From contig NW_006767440.1 in assembly GCF_000264995.1 (NCBI RefSeq), positions 1,283,863-1,347,862 on the forward strand: a stretch of DNA of 64,000 nt. Direction: 5' to 3'. The first letter of the stretch is position 1; the number at the start of each line of letters is the position of its first letter. A model generated the notes under the pieces. That model was not told the DNA's origin. It made no database searches and was given only the letters and a program-made list of their open reading frames with translations. This DNA is from Punctularia strigosozonata HHB-11173 SS5. Its lineage: Eukaryota; Basidiomycota; Agaricomycetes; Corticiales; Punctulariaceae. Shown one piece after another: positions 26,518-37,738 of this stretch. The position numbers and the translations under genes are program-made.

Positions 26518-26988
26518 TCTACGACTCCTTTCAAATGACCCTGCTTTGTGCGACACCTCTAGACCCTCCAATGCGCGCCCAATGTACTACCGTCTTTGCT
26601 TCTTGCTTTCTTGAACGGATCCCTCTCCAATACCCTAACTGTACCGATGGCCACGAAAAGGGACACAATGTGACGACACGGACGATATATCAAAGATCAC
26701 TTGTATCATATTGTTATATATACCGACAGCCTAGGCCGACTGGTCGTTGCATAGTCTACTCAATTTATGTCGACAGACCGTCGATACGACATTCCAGCGT
26801 TACTTTAGCATTCTTCGCCATTCTTGTACAGATTTTTGCCGCTGGGTCTAGCCTAAACTCTGGTAGCATGGATCCACGAGGGAGAACAGCATAGCCAACA
26901 TACGAGCTCCTACTTCACTTACACATATAATCGACCAATGATCCTGGCTTTTTGACGGTTGCGGAGCGCTAGTACGACTATCGATCGC
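26518..26988. other. Convergent 3' spacer, M50B-like gene / CWC22
   Basis: About 470 bp between two stop codons facing each other, with AT-rich stretches suitable for two 3' UTRs. No gene is supported. Confidence 0.4.
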
Positions 26989-29900
26989 TCACCGCCTCCT
27001 ATCAAACACCCTCTCCCTCGAGTCCCTCCGCTCGCGAGACACCGAGCGCCTGCGCGGCCTATCCCTCGAATCAGGCCGGCGCCGTCCATATCCATCGTGC
27101 TCGTCCCTCCGTACATATCCCTTCCCGGCGCGATCCGCATCAACCGACCCGTCGCGTTCTCTGCGCCTGCGCTCGTACTCATCTCGCCCGTTCCTGTCCC
27201 TGAGCGACTCCCTCTCGCGCTCGCGGGAATCGTCCCGGCGCCTCGGGGGCGGCGGTCCGCGCGAGTCGTCCCGGCGGCGGTACGGTGGCGGGCTGCGGGA
27301 CACATTCTTCGGCCGCGTAGGCGGCGAGTCGTCGCGTCCTCTTGCCCTCGGCGGCGGACTGTCGTCGCGCGCGGGCCGCCTCGGAGGGGTGCCGACGCGA
27401 CGTCTGGGCGGGGAGTCATCCCGAAGACGAGGCGGAGTATCGGGGCGGCGGCGAGGTGGAGTGTCGTCGCGCCGGCGGGGCGGACTAACGTCCCGTCGAC
27501 GAGGCGGACTATCGACCCGACGGCGGGGCGGGGTTTCGTCGTGACGGCGGGGTGGTGTATCGGGGCGACGACGAGACGGATTTTCATTGCGACGACGGGG
27601 CGGGGTTTCGTCGCGACGACGGGGCGGAATGTCGTCTCGACGACGGGGCGATGTATCTTCGCGCCTGCGAGGAGGGGTCGCGGCGCGACGTCGAGGCGGG
27701 CTGTCCTCGCGTCCTCGAGGCGGCGTGCGGCGCCTGTCGCGTCGGCGAGAACCGTCCGAAGAGGGAGAGCGCCTCGAAGCGGTCTCGGAATCGGAGTCGC
27801 TGTCGCTGTCCGACGAGTCGTCCGAAGAGCTATCCGAGTCAGAGTCCGAGTCTGACGACGAAGACTCCGCTTCGAGCATCGCCCGGCGCTGCTCCATGAT
27901 GATCCTCGGCGCGTTCTATACATTAGTACATCAGCATTGACACCAGCCAATATCGGGGAATAGACGCACCTTGAGATGCTCGCGCATCTCTTCCGTGATG
28001 GCGCCCATGTTGATGCTCGTGAAATAGTTGATGGCGAATCGCGTATCCTTCGGATTGTCCATCGGGAACATGCCCTTGCACAGCATCTTCACCTCCTCAT
28101 CCCGGAAACGCTCGTGCACGGTCTTCATGCCCATGCTCTCGACTACCTCCGTTAGCATAATCTTGAGGAAGATGCGACTACTGCTCGTCGTGTCTTCCTC
28201 CGTCAGTTTGATGCACGACATTGCCGCCCATGAGATAGAATCGGTGGCGATGAGGTGCCCGAAGAATCGCCCGATGTTGCGTAGTCGGTTTGTCTCGTAG
28301 CGATGAATCGTTGTGTAGTAATTACCGAACGCCTCTTCGAAGCACTCTGTCCATACGCGATTTATCTTCGAGAAACGCTCGCCGACGAGGCCATAGAAGG
28401 TCGAGTAAGAACGTTCCTGAGAGCAACATTCGATGATCATGTTCGCCAGCTCGATCTGCGGTTTGCAGTTCAGCCACCTCAGACTTCTTCCGCGTATAGT
28501 AGTTGAAATTCGTACCTCTTTTCCTTCTGGTAGCTGCACTTTGAGCAATTTATGTACAGCCTCCTCGTAGTTGAGTGCGTTCATGATCGTGAGGTAGATC
28601 GTGCGGCGAAGGTTAACGAGATTCGTCTCCGTCCTGTCCTCAATGCCTTCCTTGGCCTCGACTACGATCGGCGTGAGCATGTTTGATATAGACCGTAAAC
28701 GGGCCCGACATACCTTCTTCGCCCTCGTCCTCCGAGTCCTCTTCTTCGCTGCCTGACGATTCATCCGAGTCGCCCTCGCCCAAAATTTCTGCCCTAATCT
28801 CCTTGTATTTTTGCTCGTTCTCGAGGAAGTTCGAGTCGAACTTGAAGATGTCTGAGGGGGGCAATTCAGCCTTTATGCTAGACCGACGAACGGAGGTACA
28901 CATACTGAGTCCCTCCTGCACCTGCAGGTCTTCCTCGAGCTGGATTTCGTGAGTGATCTGGTCCTCCTCTTCGACCAGGTCGAGCCCTTCCGGTATGACG
29001 GGATTGTCCTTGAACTTGTCCTTGCGAACCTGCATGAGGACCTCGATCATGTACTGCGCCCGATAACTGATCGAGCCTTCGTTCAGAACGGCGCGGAGGC
29101 GCTCGAAGATGGAGGCAAGGGCGCGAGGCGATTCGCGTTCAAGGAACGCGCCGACCTCGCGAGCGAAGCCGACGGCGATCTCGATAGAGTCGTCCGTAGG
29201 ACGCTCAACGAGGAGGACGAGGATTTGCAGAGCGACCAGCTCATGGGCGACGCCTTGGTTGACGAGATGTGCGATGAACGTCGTTGTGGAGTGGCATACA
29301 ATCTACAACGGCAGGTCAGAAGTGGAACGCTAGGATGAGTAAGTGGCGCGTACCTTGTCGTTGCGCTTGAATGAACGACGGAATTGGCTGATGAGCCTCG
29401 CCAAAAGGAGCTCTCCAACCTGCGGAAGCTTCGTGTTGATGACAGCCACCAGCGCGGCGAATACGGGCGTGAATGGCAAGCTGGCCGCCTGCGCCTTCAT
29501 GATGCTCCGCGCGAAGAGGCCACGGCCGCGGATGAGATTCTCGCCAAACAGCTCAGGGATGATGTCCTTGATGTTGGTCACGTTCACCCTGTTCACGATA
29601 CCGGTGATCGACTTGCGGAGGGCATCCCACGACAGCCGCTGGTACTCGGGGCTGCTCTTGTCTGACGACGCAGCCTCCTGCATCGCCCGCAGACGGGCGG
29701 GGGGCATGTACACCCCGCCCGAACGTGAGTTCGCGGTGAGCTTGGCGAACTCTGCGCGTGCGTCGGCGGTGGTCGCTACTTCCTTGCCGTCGCCGCTCTC
29801 CTTGCTCTTCTCCTTTTCGAGCTTCTCGAGCTCGATGGCGGCGAGGCGCGCGGCGAGCTGCCGCTCTCGCTCGGCGCGTCGCACGGGGTCAACATCTTCA

Positions 29901-30110
29901 ACCCTTGGGGCGGTTTTGAGAGGGGGTGGAGGAGGGGAATAGGCCTTGCGGCGTGTAGCTGGCGGCTCGTCGTCGGAATTGGAGTTGGAGGGCGAACGCG
30001 ACCTGCGACGACGTGAGGAAAGGGACAAAACGGTGGCATGCAACAGAAACGCACCTCTTCCTACTCGCCGCAGGTCCATCGACGTCCATATGGCTCATTG
30101 CTGTCGCCAT
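26989..30110 (-). CDS. CWC22: Pre-mRNA-splicing factor CWC22
   Basis: CWC22 is a spliceosome component that, in animals, also delivers eIF4A3 to the exon junction complex. Exons on the minus strand: 30055-30110, 29354-30002, 28906-29302, 28714-28851, 28516-28661, 27970-28455, 26989-27915; 932 residues, all phases consistent. The MIF4G domain starts after GGVYMPPARLRAMQE (LSWDALRKSITGIVNRVN, then RGRGLFARSIMKAQAASL). The MA3 domain has ETNLVNLRRTIYLTIM, IELANMIIECCSQERSY and FFGHLIATDSISW, matching the family closely. The tail is acidic/serine-rich, then 14 tandem octapeptides of the (S/T)PPRRR type, then Arg-rich: an RS-like domain likely to be phosphorylated and to mediate protein contacts. 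The N-terminal ATG (MATAMSHMDVDG) is in a short first exon. Confidence 0.93.
27376..27711 (-). repeat. 24-bp coding minisatellite, 14 units, in CWC22
   Basis: Fourteen consecutive units encode an eight-residue repeat with consensus R-x-D-(S/T)-P-P-R-R (for example RDETPPRR, RPDTPPRR, RVDSPPRR). Units differ at the second to fourth positions. The strict 24-nt periodicity indicates expansion by slippage or unequal exchange while keeping frame. Confidence 0.9.
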
Positions 30111-30535
30111 TGCTGAGTGCAGAGCGCGAACAGGCGATTGTCCTCTGGCGCTTATGTAAGCGAGCCTCGCCCGAAGCAGCACGTGAGTTGTTCAAGGCGG
30201 AAGGGTGGAGATTTCCTGCTATACTCCTCAACATGTCAGAAGAACTGAGGCAAATCTCTGCATACATTCTTGCTCATGACGCGACCCACTTTGCCTGGAC
30301 CTTTTCTCTTAGAGCCCTTTTCACTTGCGTACATGCATACATATGCCATGACTGAAATAGAGCATACGTCGTGGTCAGGTTACCTACTAATCGACGAGTC
30401 AGGGAGCAGTAGTTGGCGATGATACGCGGCCGATCGGTCACGATGGAGACGTAGTGGGACCAGCTCCTGGGCAACTCGTATGGTGTAAAACAGACAGCAC
30501 GTTGGGCAGAGTATAAGTTACATCCTAGGCAGGGC
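30111..30535. other. Spacer between CWC22 start and WBP1 stop
   Basis: About 425 bp holding the CWC22 promoter and the WBP1 3' UTR. No other gene is supported. Confidence 0.4.
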
Positions 30536-32225
30536 TCACTCGACCTTGGAGGTCTTCTTCTTCCTCGAATCGCGATCATCCCCTGCCAGCCAGAAGGCCG
30601 AGAACAGCACAAAGCCCGCGCTGGTGCTGATCGCACCGGCGTAATAGGGCCAGGCAGCGCTGAGGAAGCGCGGATACTCGTCGTGCCGGGGTGGCACGAC
30701 GGGCACGACAGTGTCGCTGTGTAGATGCGTCCATCTTTTGGATTCCATGAGAAGAGATGAAAACGGTCAGTATGCGGCATGGATGTGGAAAAGACGACGG
30801 AACGGACCCTTTGCGCTTGTAGTCGACGACGAACTTGAACACGCCGTGCCTGTCCGGCGCGCGGAAGGTGACCGAGTACTCGCCCGCTTTCCCGGGGACG
30901 GGAGGTAGCGACGTGCGGATGTGGGGGTCGAGCATCGTGAACTCGAGCTGCAGGTCAGTAATGCCGGAGTACGGTTCCCAGCTCGAGGTTGAGGGGTTGT
31001 ACTTGGAGATGTGAGCGGTGTAAGTCTAAGATGAAGGACAATGTCAGAGTACAGGTAGGCAAAATCTCGAGTAGGACGCACAATCTCGTTATAGATGGTG
31101 TAATGGTCCCGAGGAGCGGTTTCGTCGACACGGTGGTGCGTGGTGTTGTCGATTCGAAGGACGAGCGACTCTTGGAACGTCCACGACACAAGGTCCTTGA
31201 TAAACTGCAGATTGCCGCTCTTGGCCCCTCCAGTGGGGTTGGCTCCGCTGTAGCACAAAAACAGGTATGAGCTATCCCAGTCAAACGGAGAACAAAAACA
31301 CGCATACATAGGAGCTTTTTGAATGTACTCGTCCGAGAACAGCTGTACACCGCCTACCCACGCCGCCCTCGCGCCGCCGCGAACCTGGAAGCCCGTCGCG
31401 ACGCTCAGCTGCGATCCCGCCCAAAGGCCCTCTCCGCCCTTCTCGGACGCGTCCACGAGCGCGTCGGCGCCGCCGTCTCCCGTCGAGTCCGCCGCAAAGC
31501 TCTCCGCGGGCGCGCGCAGCAGCGGCACGAGCAGCGGGTTGTTGCCGAGCGCGAAGGGAACGCCGCTGAACCAGACCGGGGCGAGGCTCTTGGTGAAGAT
31601 GGGCGAGACCGAGGTAGAGGGCGGGACGGGGATCGGGATGACGGAAGCCGGCTCGGAGCGCGCGGGGAAGTGTGAGAGGAGGGGCGTGCCGGGTGGTGGC
31701 AGGATGAGCGAGAATTCGGTCGCGAGAGACGAGAGAGGAGTCTGTTTGCTGCCGAGGGTGAAGAGGATGTTGACGCCCTGCTCAAGAAGGCTGACGAGCG
31801 CCTGAGGGGTTATATCCGGGGCGTAGGCTGGTCAATATGTCAGCAACCGAAGCATGCCACGAAATGACCGACGGAGCTTACCCTTGGTTTCCGGAGAGAA
31901 CAAGATGATGTGCGAAAACGACGGCACGCCATCCTCGATGATGGCAGGCGAAGCATCCTTCGGTGCCCGGAACGTGAGGTTGTAACCTTGTCCTGCAACG
32001 TGAGCCGCGTCAGCACTTTTGCCACTGGCGCTTTGCCGTCCTAGGGGCGTGTCCAGCAGACCGAGCTGCACGCTCACCCTCTAGATCATCGAAGAATATA
32101 GAAAAGTCGTCGCGCTTCAAGCTCGGCTCGAGGACGACGAGGACCGAGTCGCCAGTGCTCGACTTGGCGTGGATCGCGGCGGCCAAGCTCAGCAAGGATG
32201 CAACCAGAGTACGAAGACCGAACAT
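30536..32225 (-). CDS. WBP1: Oligosaccharyltransferase 48-kDa subunit (WBP1/OST48)
   Basis: An essential subunit of the ER oligosaccharyltransferase that transfers glycans to Asn in nascent proteins. Exons: 32078-32225, 31882-31992, 31308-31827, 31082-31247, 30808-31025, 30536-30734; 453 residues, all phases consistent. The N-terminus (MFGLRTLVASLLSLAAAIHA) is a signal peptide. Family landmarks are VLVVLEPSLKRDDFSIFF, YNLTFRAP, ITPQALVSLLEQGVNILF, LVSWTFQESLVLR, then VPPRHDEYPRFLSAAWPYY leading into a single C-terminal membrane helix and the dilysine-type end KKKTSKVE. It is divergent from the tannase gene. Confidence 0.92.
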
Positions 32226-32843
32226 GGCGCCAGGTGAACTGGCTGGGTTGAGCTGAGGCCCAGTAGTGGTCACAGGCAATAAGACGGAGAGGTGTAATGC
32301 TGGCCGACGGCGCCCAAAGTTACACGTCGACTTCTATTTTTGGCCACGCGACACAGTATCCCTCAGTATCCCTCTGCTGCAACTTGGCCTACCCGCTACA
32401 CGCGCCTAATATTATTAGTAGACAATGTCTACTGGGCTTTGCTAGACGCTATTCGCACTTGCTCTGCCATATCCGCAGGATACTGCACGCATTAACCGCC
32501 GATGACGGGTCTGCGTGCGAGCACATGGGAACATACTGCGCCAAATGTCTTCAAACCCCTGCGTCGAAGGAAGATGCAATTAACCTCGTGAGGTTCGCTC
32601 GACCACAACCGACAACGCCATCCTCCACTACACCGGGAATCGTGCGCGTCCAGAGCCCTCGAAAGGCATCCGACGATCATCACGCGGACCAGCTTCTCTC
32701 CTTCGCAACGTCTCGTCGTGCGATTGATGACTACAGCTCCTTCTGGCATTGAGTAAATACACGGGCTGATGGAGCTATATAACATCGGTGAACACCGTCG
32801 CATCGTCGTAACACACAACTGAGACTCACAACCGACTCGAAAC
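32226..32843. promoter_or_regulatory. Divergent promoter region, WBP1 / tannase-family esterase
   Basis: About 620 bp between divergent starts of a housekeeping gene and a secreted esterase. A TATA box serves the esterase side (separate entry). No gene is supported inside it. Confidence 0.5.
32776..32782 (+). promoter_or_regulatory. TATA box of tannase-family gene
   Basis: TATATAA lies 62-68 bp before the ATG at 32844, as expected for a regulated secreted-enzyme gene. The leader between them is A/C-rich. Confidence 0.55.
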
Positions 32844-35428
32844 ATGAAAGCTGGTTTCATCCATTGGCTCACGGCCGGTCTCCTGCTTCGCTCAACGTGG
32901 AACGCACGAGCGGCAGAAGACGCGTGCAACTCCTTCCGAATCCCCTCCAGCGAGTTTCAACGCGTAGACGCCGTTGCGTGGAGCTCGACGTTCTTTGAGG
33001 CCGGTGCTCTCGTCAATATCACCAACTTGTTCTCTTCGATCAATACCACCGCCCTACCCGCTTTCTGCCGTGAATACGTTCTTTGCCCTGGGCTGACACT
33101 GGAAAACACGATTAAATCCACTCTCAGGTGTACGTTTGACCATCACCACCAACGAAACCTCGGGGTCATTCACCGACAGCGAGGTCTGGCTTCCCGAGCC
33201 AGATGCTTGGAACGGCCGCTTTCTCGGGCTCGGTAACGGAGGCACAGGAGGAGGCGGTGAGAACGTCTGATTACTGTTTGGTGGTGAGGTTATGTTGATG
33301 AAAGGATGTGTGCACAGTTGACGTGGCAGACCTCGGATTCGATGCCGTCGCCCAAGGATGTGAGTCGAATCCATCTCTGTAGCTGAAGCTACCTCTCATG
33401 TACGTGAAAAGTCGCTGGAATGTCCACCGATACCGGTCATAACTCGACGGTATTCGACGGATCTTGGCATGAACCCGTACGTCGTCGTCCTCGTCGTCGG
33501 TTCTGGAAGCTCGACGTTCAAATCGGCGTTTCATCAGAACCAGATCGTTGACTGGGCCTTCCGTGCCATGCACCTGAGCGTCATTGCAGGCAAGCAAGTC
33601 GTGGAAGCGTACTACGGCAAACAAGAGGACATGAAGTCGTACTACCTCGGATGTTCCACAGGCGAGGCCCTCCCCCTTCGTACGGAGTGCCAAATTTCTG
33701 ACTCTTGTCGAACTTACAGGTGGAAGGCAAGGGTAAGCATTCTCTTCCGATACGCGACGCGCACTATGTTTCACGGACATATCCAGCCTCAAGGAGATCC
33801 AGCGTTTTCCAGAGGACTTTGATGGAATAGTGCGTTGGTCGCCCCCCCCCCCTCTCGATTCTGTCGGGGACGGAGGCTGACGTGCGCTGCATTGCATGCC
33901 TGCAGGTCATCGGCTCACCCGCGAACTGGATGTCGCACCTCCAATCGTTCTCGATCCACATCAACTTGAACGTCCTTCCCGTGAACGGGTCGCACTGGAT
34001 CCCGCCCGCTCTCTGGAAGGGCCCGATCCACGACGAGGTGCTCAGACAGTGTGACATGATTGACGGGGTGCATCCATCCGATTTCCCCAACGAAAGGATC
34101 CGACAGCTCATCGTTTTCCTTCAAGGTCGCCGACGGCATCATCAACAACCCGCTCGCGTGCAAGTACGCCGACATCTATATCCCTCTCCTCGAGCCATTT
34201 TGCGACTAACCCACCTCTGTAAACTCAGCTTCCGTCCGGAAACGCTCTCCTGCCGACCCGGTCAAGACCCGTCCGCCTGCCTCACCCTTGACCAGATCGT
34301 CGCGCTCCGCAAGATCTACAGCGCATACATCGAGACGAACCAGACGTTCATCTTCAACGGGTACTACCCCGGCGGCGAGCTCGGCTTCCCGAACGGCCTC
34401 GTCGGCGAGAACATCCTCACCATCGCCCCCGAATATTTCCAGCTTTGGGTGCTAAAGTTAGTGCGCCTCGTTATCTTTCGCGCCCTGCTTGACAAGCGAC
34501 TGACATATTTTGCCCGGAACACAGTGACACGTCGTTCAGTCCGTTCGACTTGACCCTCGCCGATATCGAGCTCGCGGACAAGATCGACCCCGGAACCCAA
34601 AACGTCTGTTTTGCTGTCTCATCTCATCCAAGTCATCCGGCCGCTGATGCTACCCTGGCGGTTTTGAAGGCGATCGACCCCAACATCACGGCCTTCGTCA
34701 GCGCGCCGCACAACGGCAAAGTACTGCACTACGTCGGTCCGTCCCTCTTCCGTTTCTCCATGTGTCCCCCAGTCCTTACCGGTTAAAAAAAAAGGGTGGG
34801 CCGACCAGCTCATCTCGCCGGGTAATTCGCTGCACTACTACGACACCGTGCAGGCGTTCATGCAGACCGAGACGGACGCGAGCGTCGACGACTTTTATCG
34901 GCTGTTTACCGTCGCGGGCATGCAGCACTGGTGGGCCGCTTCTTCTTCTTCTTCTTCCACGGACCGAGCGGATGAGTGACCGAACGGTGCAGCTCTGGCG
35001 GCTTCGGCGCGAACGCGTTCGGCGGGTCGGGCCAGGCCGCGGCGGGGATGCCGCCGCTGTCGAACGATCCTCGTGAGCACTCCTCGTCCCGCGTATCTCG
35101 TATTCCATTGACGGTCAATGCCCGAACGATCTCCGGTTTTTGCCCAGAGCATAACATATTATCCGCCATGGTAGCCTGGGTCGAGAACGGGACCGCGCCC
35201 GACAACTTTACGGCGGTGTGGTACGAAGATAACGACGCGACGCAGGGCGTCGGGTTCAGTCGGCCGCTGTGCAAGGTGCGTTCGTTCGCTCATTCGAGTT
35301 TGCACGCGTGCACGGAATCTCCGAGCTGAAATGACAACGATCGCTTTGCTCTACGTACGCAGTTCCCCGCCAACCTCCGGTTCGACGGGGGCAATTCGAA
35401 CGCGTCGAGCAGCTTCACGTGCGTCTGA
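32844..35428 (+). CDS. Secreted tannase / feruloyl esterase family protein
   Basis: A 563-residue hydrolase of the tannase family, which cleaves gallate or hydroxycinnamate esters of plant polymers outside the cell. Fifteen exons keep frame: 32844-33069, 33128-33256, 33318-33359, 33412-33476, 33538-33661, 33720-33732, 33787-33829, 33906-34067, 34126-34163, 34229-34456, 34525-34736, 34795-34930, 34993-35072, 35148-35275, 35363-35428. The first 23 or so residues are a signal peptide. The nucleophile motif GCSTGGRQGLKE is assembled over exons 5-7, exon 6 being only 13 nt and preceded by a GC-AG intron. The catalytic His-Cys motif GMQHCSGG is split by the intron 34931-34992. The Ser-neighbour and His-neighbour cysteines that form the family's disulfide are both present. 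There are several N-glycosylation sequons. An alternative GT donor at 33680 would insert six residues into the Ser motif. Confidence 0.85.
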
Positions 35429-37738
35429 TACGGTAGTGTCGATTCCGTTGAGTTTTCCGTCGGACCGGACGATTTGGCGTCACGTCTTAGTAGCGTGGGG
35501 GGCGGGGTCGAAATGAAGGGAGATAGGGTCAGGAATAAATCGATGACCTTTCTCCCGCCCGATGTATCGGGAAAAGTGCGCCACGGCCCTGCTCGCGGGC
35601 GCTGCTTGGCTGCGGAAGGTTTTGCGCTGCTGGGATATCTCGACCGACGGTTAGGTGTGCGATGCGAGGAGTCGCCAGACGGACGTACGATTGTATCGTT
35701 CTGCGGCAGGGAGTGTGCGTGTGTGTGCGGTTTTTCCTTGAAAACGCGCGGGAGGAGGTGGTTGTAACCGCACGAGAGTGCAGTGTCCCTGCGCGGGTGC
35801 CGGGGGAAAATGTTTCTCGTGTCCGTCCGGACCGGAATGCAGATGATGTGCCCGTCCGGCGGCTGTTGCGCTCCCTTGTGGTTGCCTCATTGGGGTTACG
35901 GTATCGCGGCGTTCGGGACTCGGGAGTGGGAGTGGCGCGTCTCGGCGTTGGGGATTGCGGAGCGGTGGGTGATGAAATCGAGATATCATCATTTATTGGT
36001 AGGTTTCGTTGATATGGTATGGTCGTTGAACGTTGAACCTGCATTCCTGCTTGTTGACGGGTGGGTCTGTGTATCGCGCGGCCGCACGCGGAACCTTGAA
36101 GGCAGAGATAAACGCGTCGACGCCTCTTGGATTTCGGAATGTTGTGGTGTCACCGTGGACGAATATGGCAAGTCGTGTCCCGTCGCGTCCGGAAACGGAG
36201 AGTCGTGTTTCATCAGGTGGTGGACCCAGGAATAGGTATCCGCGTCGGTGACGTCGTGGCCCGCTGCGCAATTGCGTCGCATTGCGAGTCGCCTGACACA
36301 GGCGGGACGAGAGAAGGATCACGTTTGCGATTGGCGTCCTACGAGACCGCGCGGCGGCGTCATACGTGCATCAGCGGTGTCGTAGCCAGCTGGCGTGCCG
36401 ACGTCCGAATCTGCGTATAGTAATGTGTCTCGGAGGAGAGGATCGGCAAGGTCCAGCGATCTTTCCTGAAGGAAAGTTGACCTGTGTTACTTACTCGCCG
36501 AAGGTTTTGCCCCGATCCCACCGTCGGCGCCGACCCCGACGGCGGGACGAGACGCGCGCGAAGATGGCGTCATGGGAGAGTCAGTTCGTAGTATGCATCG
36601 CGTCAGCGTGTTCGGAAGGAGGCGGTGAGAGGCAGGAACAAGATGAGATATGAGATAGGAGTTGCCATGCGCATCATCTTGCCAACAGATAGGAGCATGT
36701 CGGGCTGCGTCGTTCGGGTACGACTGAGTCGCGCTCGACACCCGAGCAACTTGGAACTTTACGGTTGCGTGAAGCTCAAGGATGAGCTGGGCGAGCGAGC
36801 GAGACACCTGGGCCAGGATCGCTGCCAGGCCCAGATCCCCGCGAAGCGTCACGCAGGAAGGAGCGCAAGACCCACGATCGCGCTTCGTAGAACAGAAAAC
36901 CACTGAATCGCAAACTCGCGGACCTCTGGAGCGACCGCGTCCCCGGATTCTGCCCCGTCGATGCCGGCATGGGGAGTTCCCCGCGAGTCCCCCATGGCCC
37001 GGCTCGCCGGTGTCTCTAGAATAAATGTTTGTGGAGGTGGTGTTCGACGGAGGAGGAACAAGGCGATGAAGTGGGTGGGCGGTTCTAGATCCGGATGGAA
37101 CCGCGCGGGTAGGTGATCGGGGAATAAACTCAGCGCGAGAATGCTGCTTATGTCAGCCAGTCCGGGGCCTCGGTGGGATATGGACTCATAACGCCCGCCC
37201 TCCTGGCCCAGGGCTTTTTCTGCCCGCGCGAGCTTCTCGCTCCCGTTCACTGTTTTCTCTGCCCTCTTCTTCCCAGACTAACCGCCGGGCCTTGTGCTCT
37301 GGCAAACCGCGATCATCTCGCCTTCACGTGGATTGTCCGTGGAGATTGGCAGAAGACAGGCAAGAGCGGTTGCAGACGTCCGCCAGCGACCGATCCAACC
37401 TCTTGCACGCGTTTGACGGTTCAAACTTGTCTGGTTCGCGCGACCGTGCTGGCTGGGCGCGCCGTCGACAACACATCCTACTTGCACACCGACGCGGTCG
37501 ACGTTCCAGTCTCGATTTCGGTCATCCAGGAATCTGGCCGCGCAAAGCCGTCTCATCTCGCCGTGCCATCCGGTCCGAGATAGCACATCATTTTCCCTTT
37601 CCCCCCGTCGCCACATAGCACACACCGTAAGCCCGTCCACCCTCCTTCTCCTCCGTTCCAGAGCTCCTCACGAGCGACCTATCGCGCCCCGCCCAGACCC
37701 CCGCCGCCGTCCTCCCGAGGCCAGGCGTCATCCTTCCC
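35429..37738. other. 2.3-kb region without a supported gene
   Basis: GC-rich sequence upstream of the CBM21 gene. Open frames here are short and show no domain, signal peptide or consistent splicing. A minus-strand reading near 36840-37000 (MGDSRGTPHAGIDGAE) ends after 48 codons and has no further support. From about 37560 the plus strand is strongly pyrimidine-rich, probably promoter and 5' leader of the next gene. Confidence 0.4.

Noticed and set aside
26959-27855. Long open frame on the plus strand opposite the CWC22 tail
   Set aside because: It mirrors the Arg/Pro octapeptide repeats on the other strand. Repeats with a 24-nt period leave several frames open by construction.
30274-30780. 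Minus-strand open frame overlapping the 3' end of WBP1
   Set aside because: It is a shadow of the WBP1 last exon and 3' UTR with no domain, whereas the WBP1 frame ends in the conserved membrane helix and dilysine tail.
34586-34650. Possible intron inside tannase exon 11
   Set aside because: The frame is continuous, and no donor and acceptor pair of normal length keeps phase. The extra residues are tolerated as a loop.
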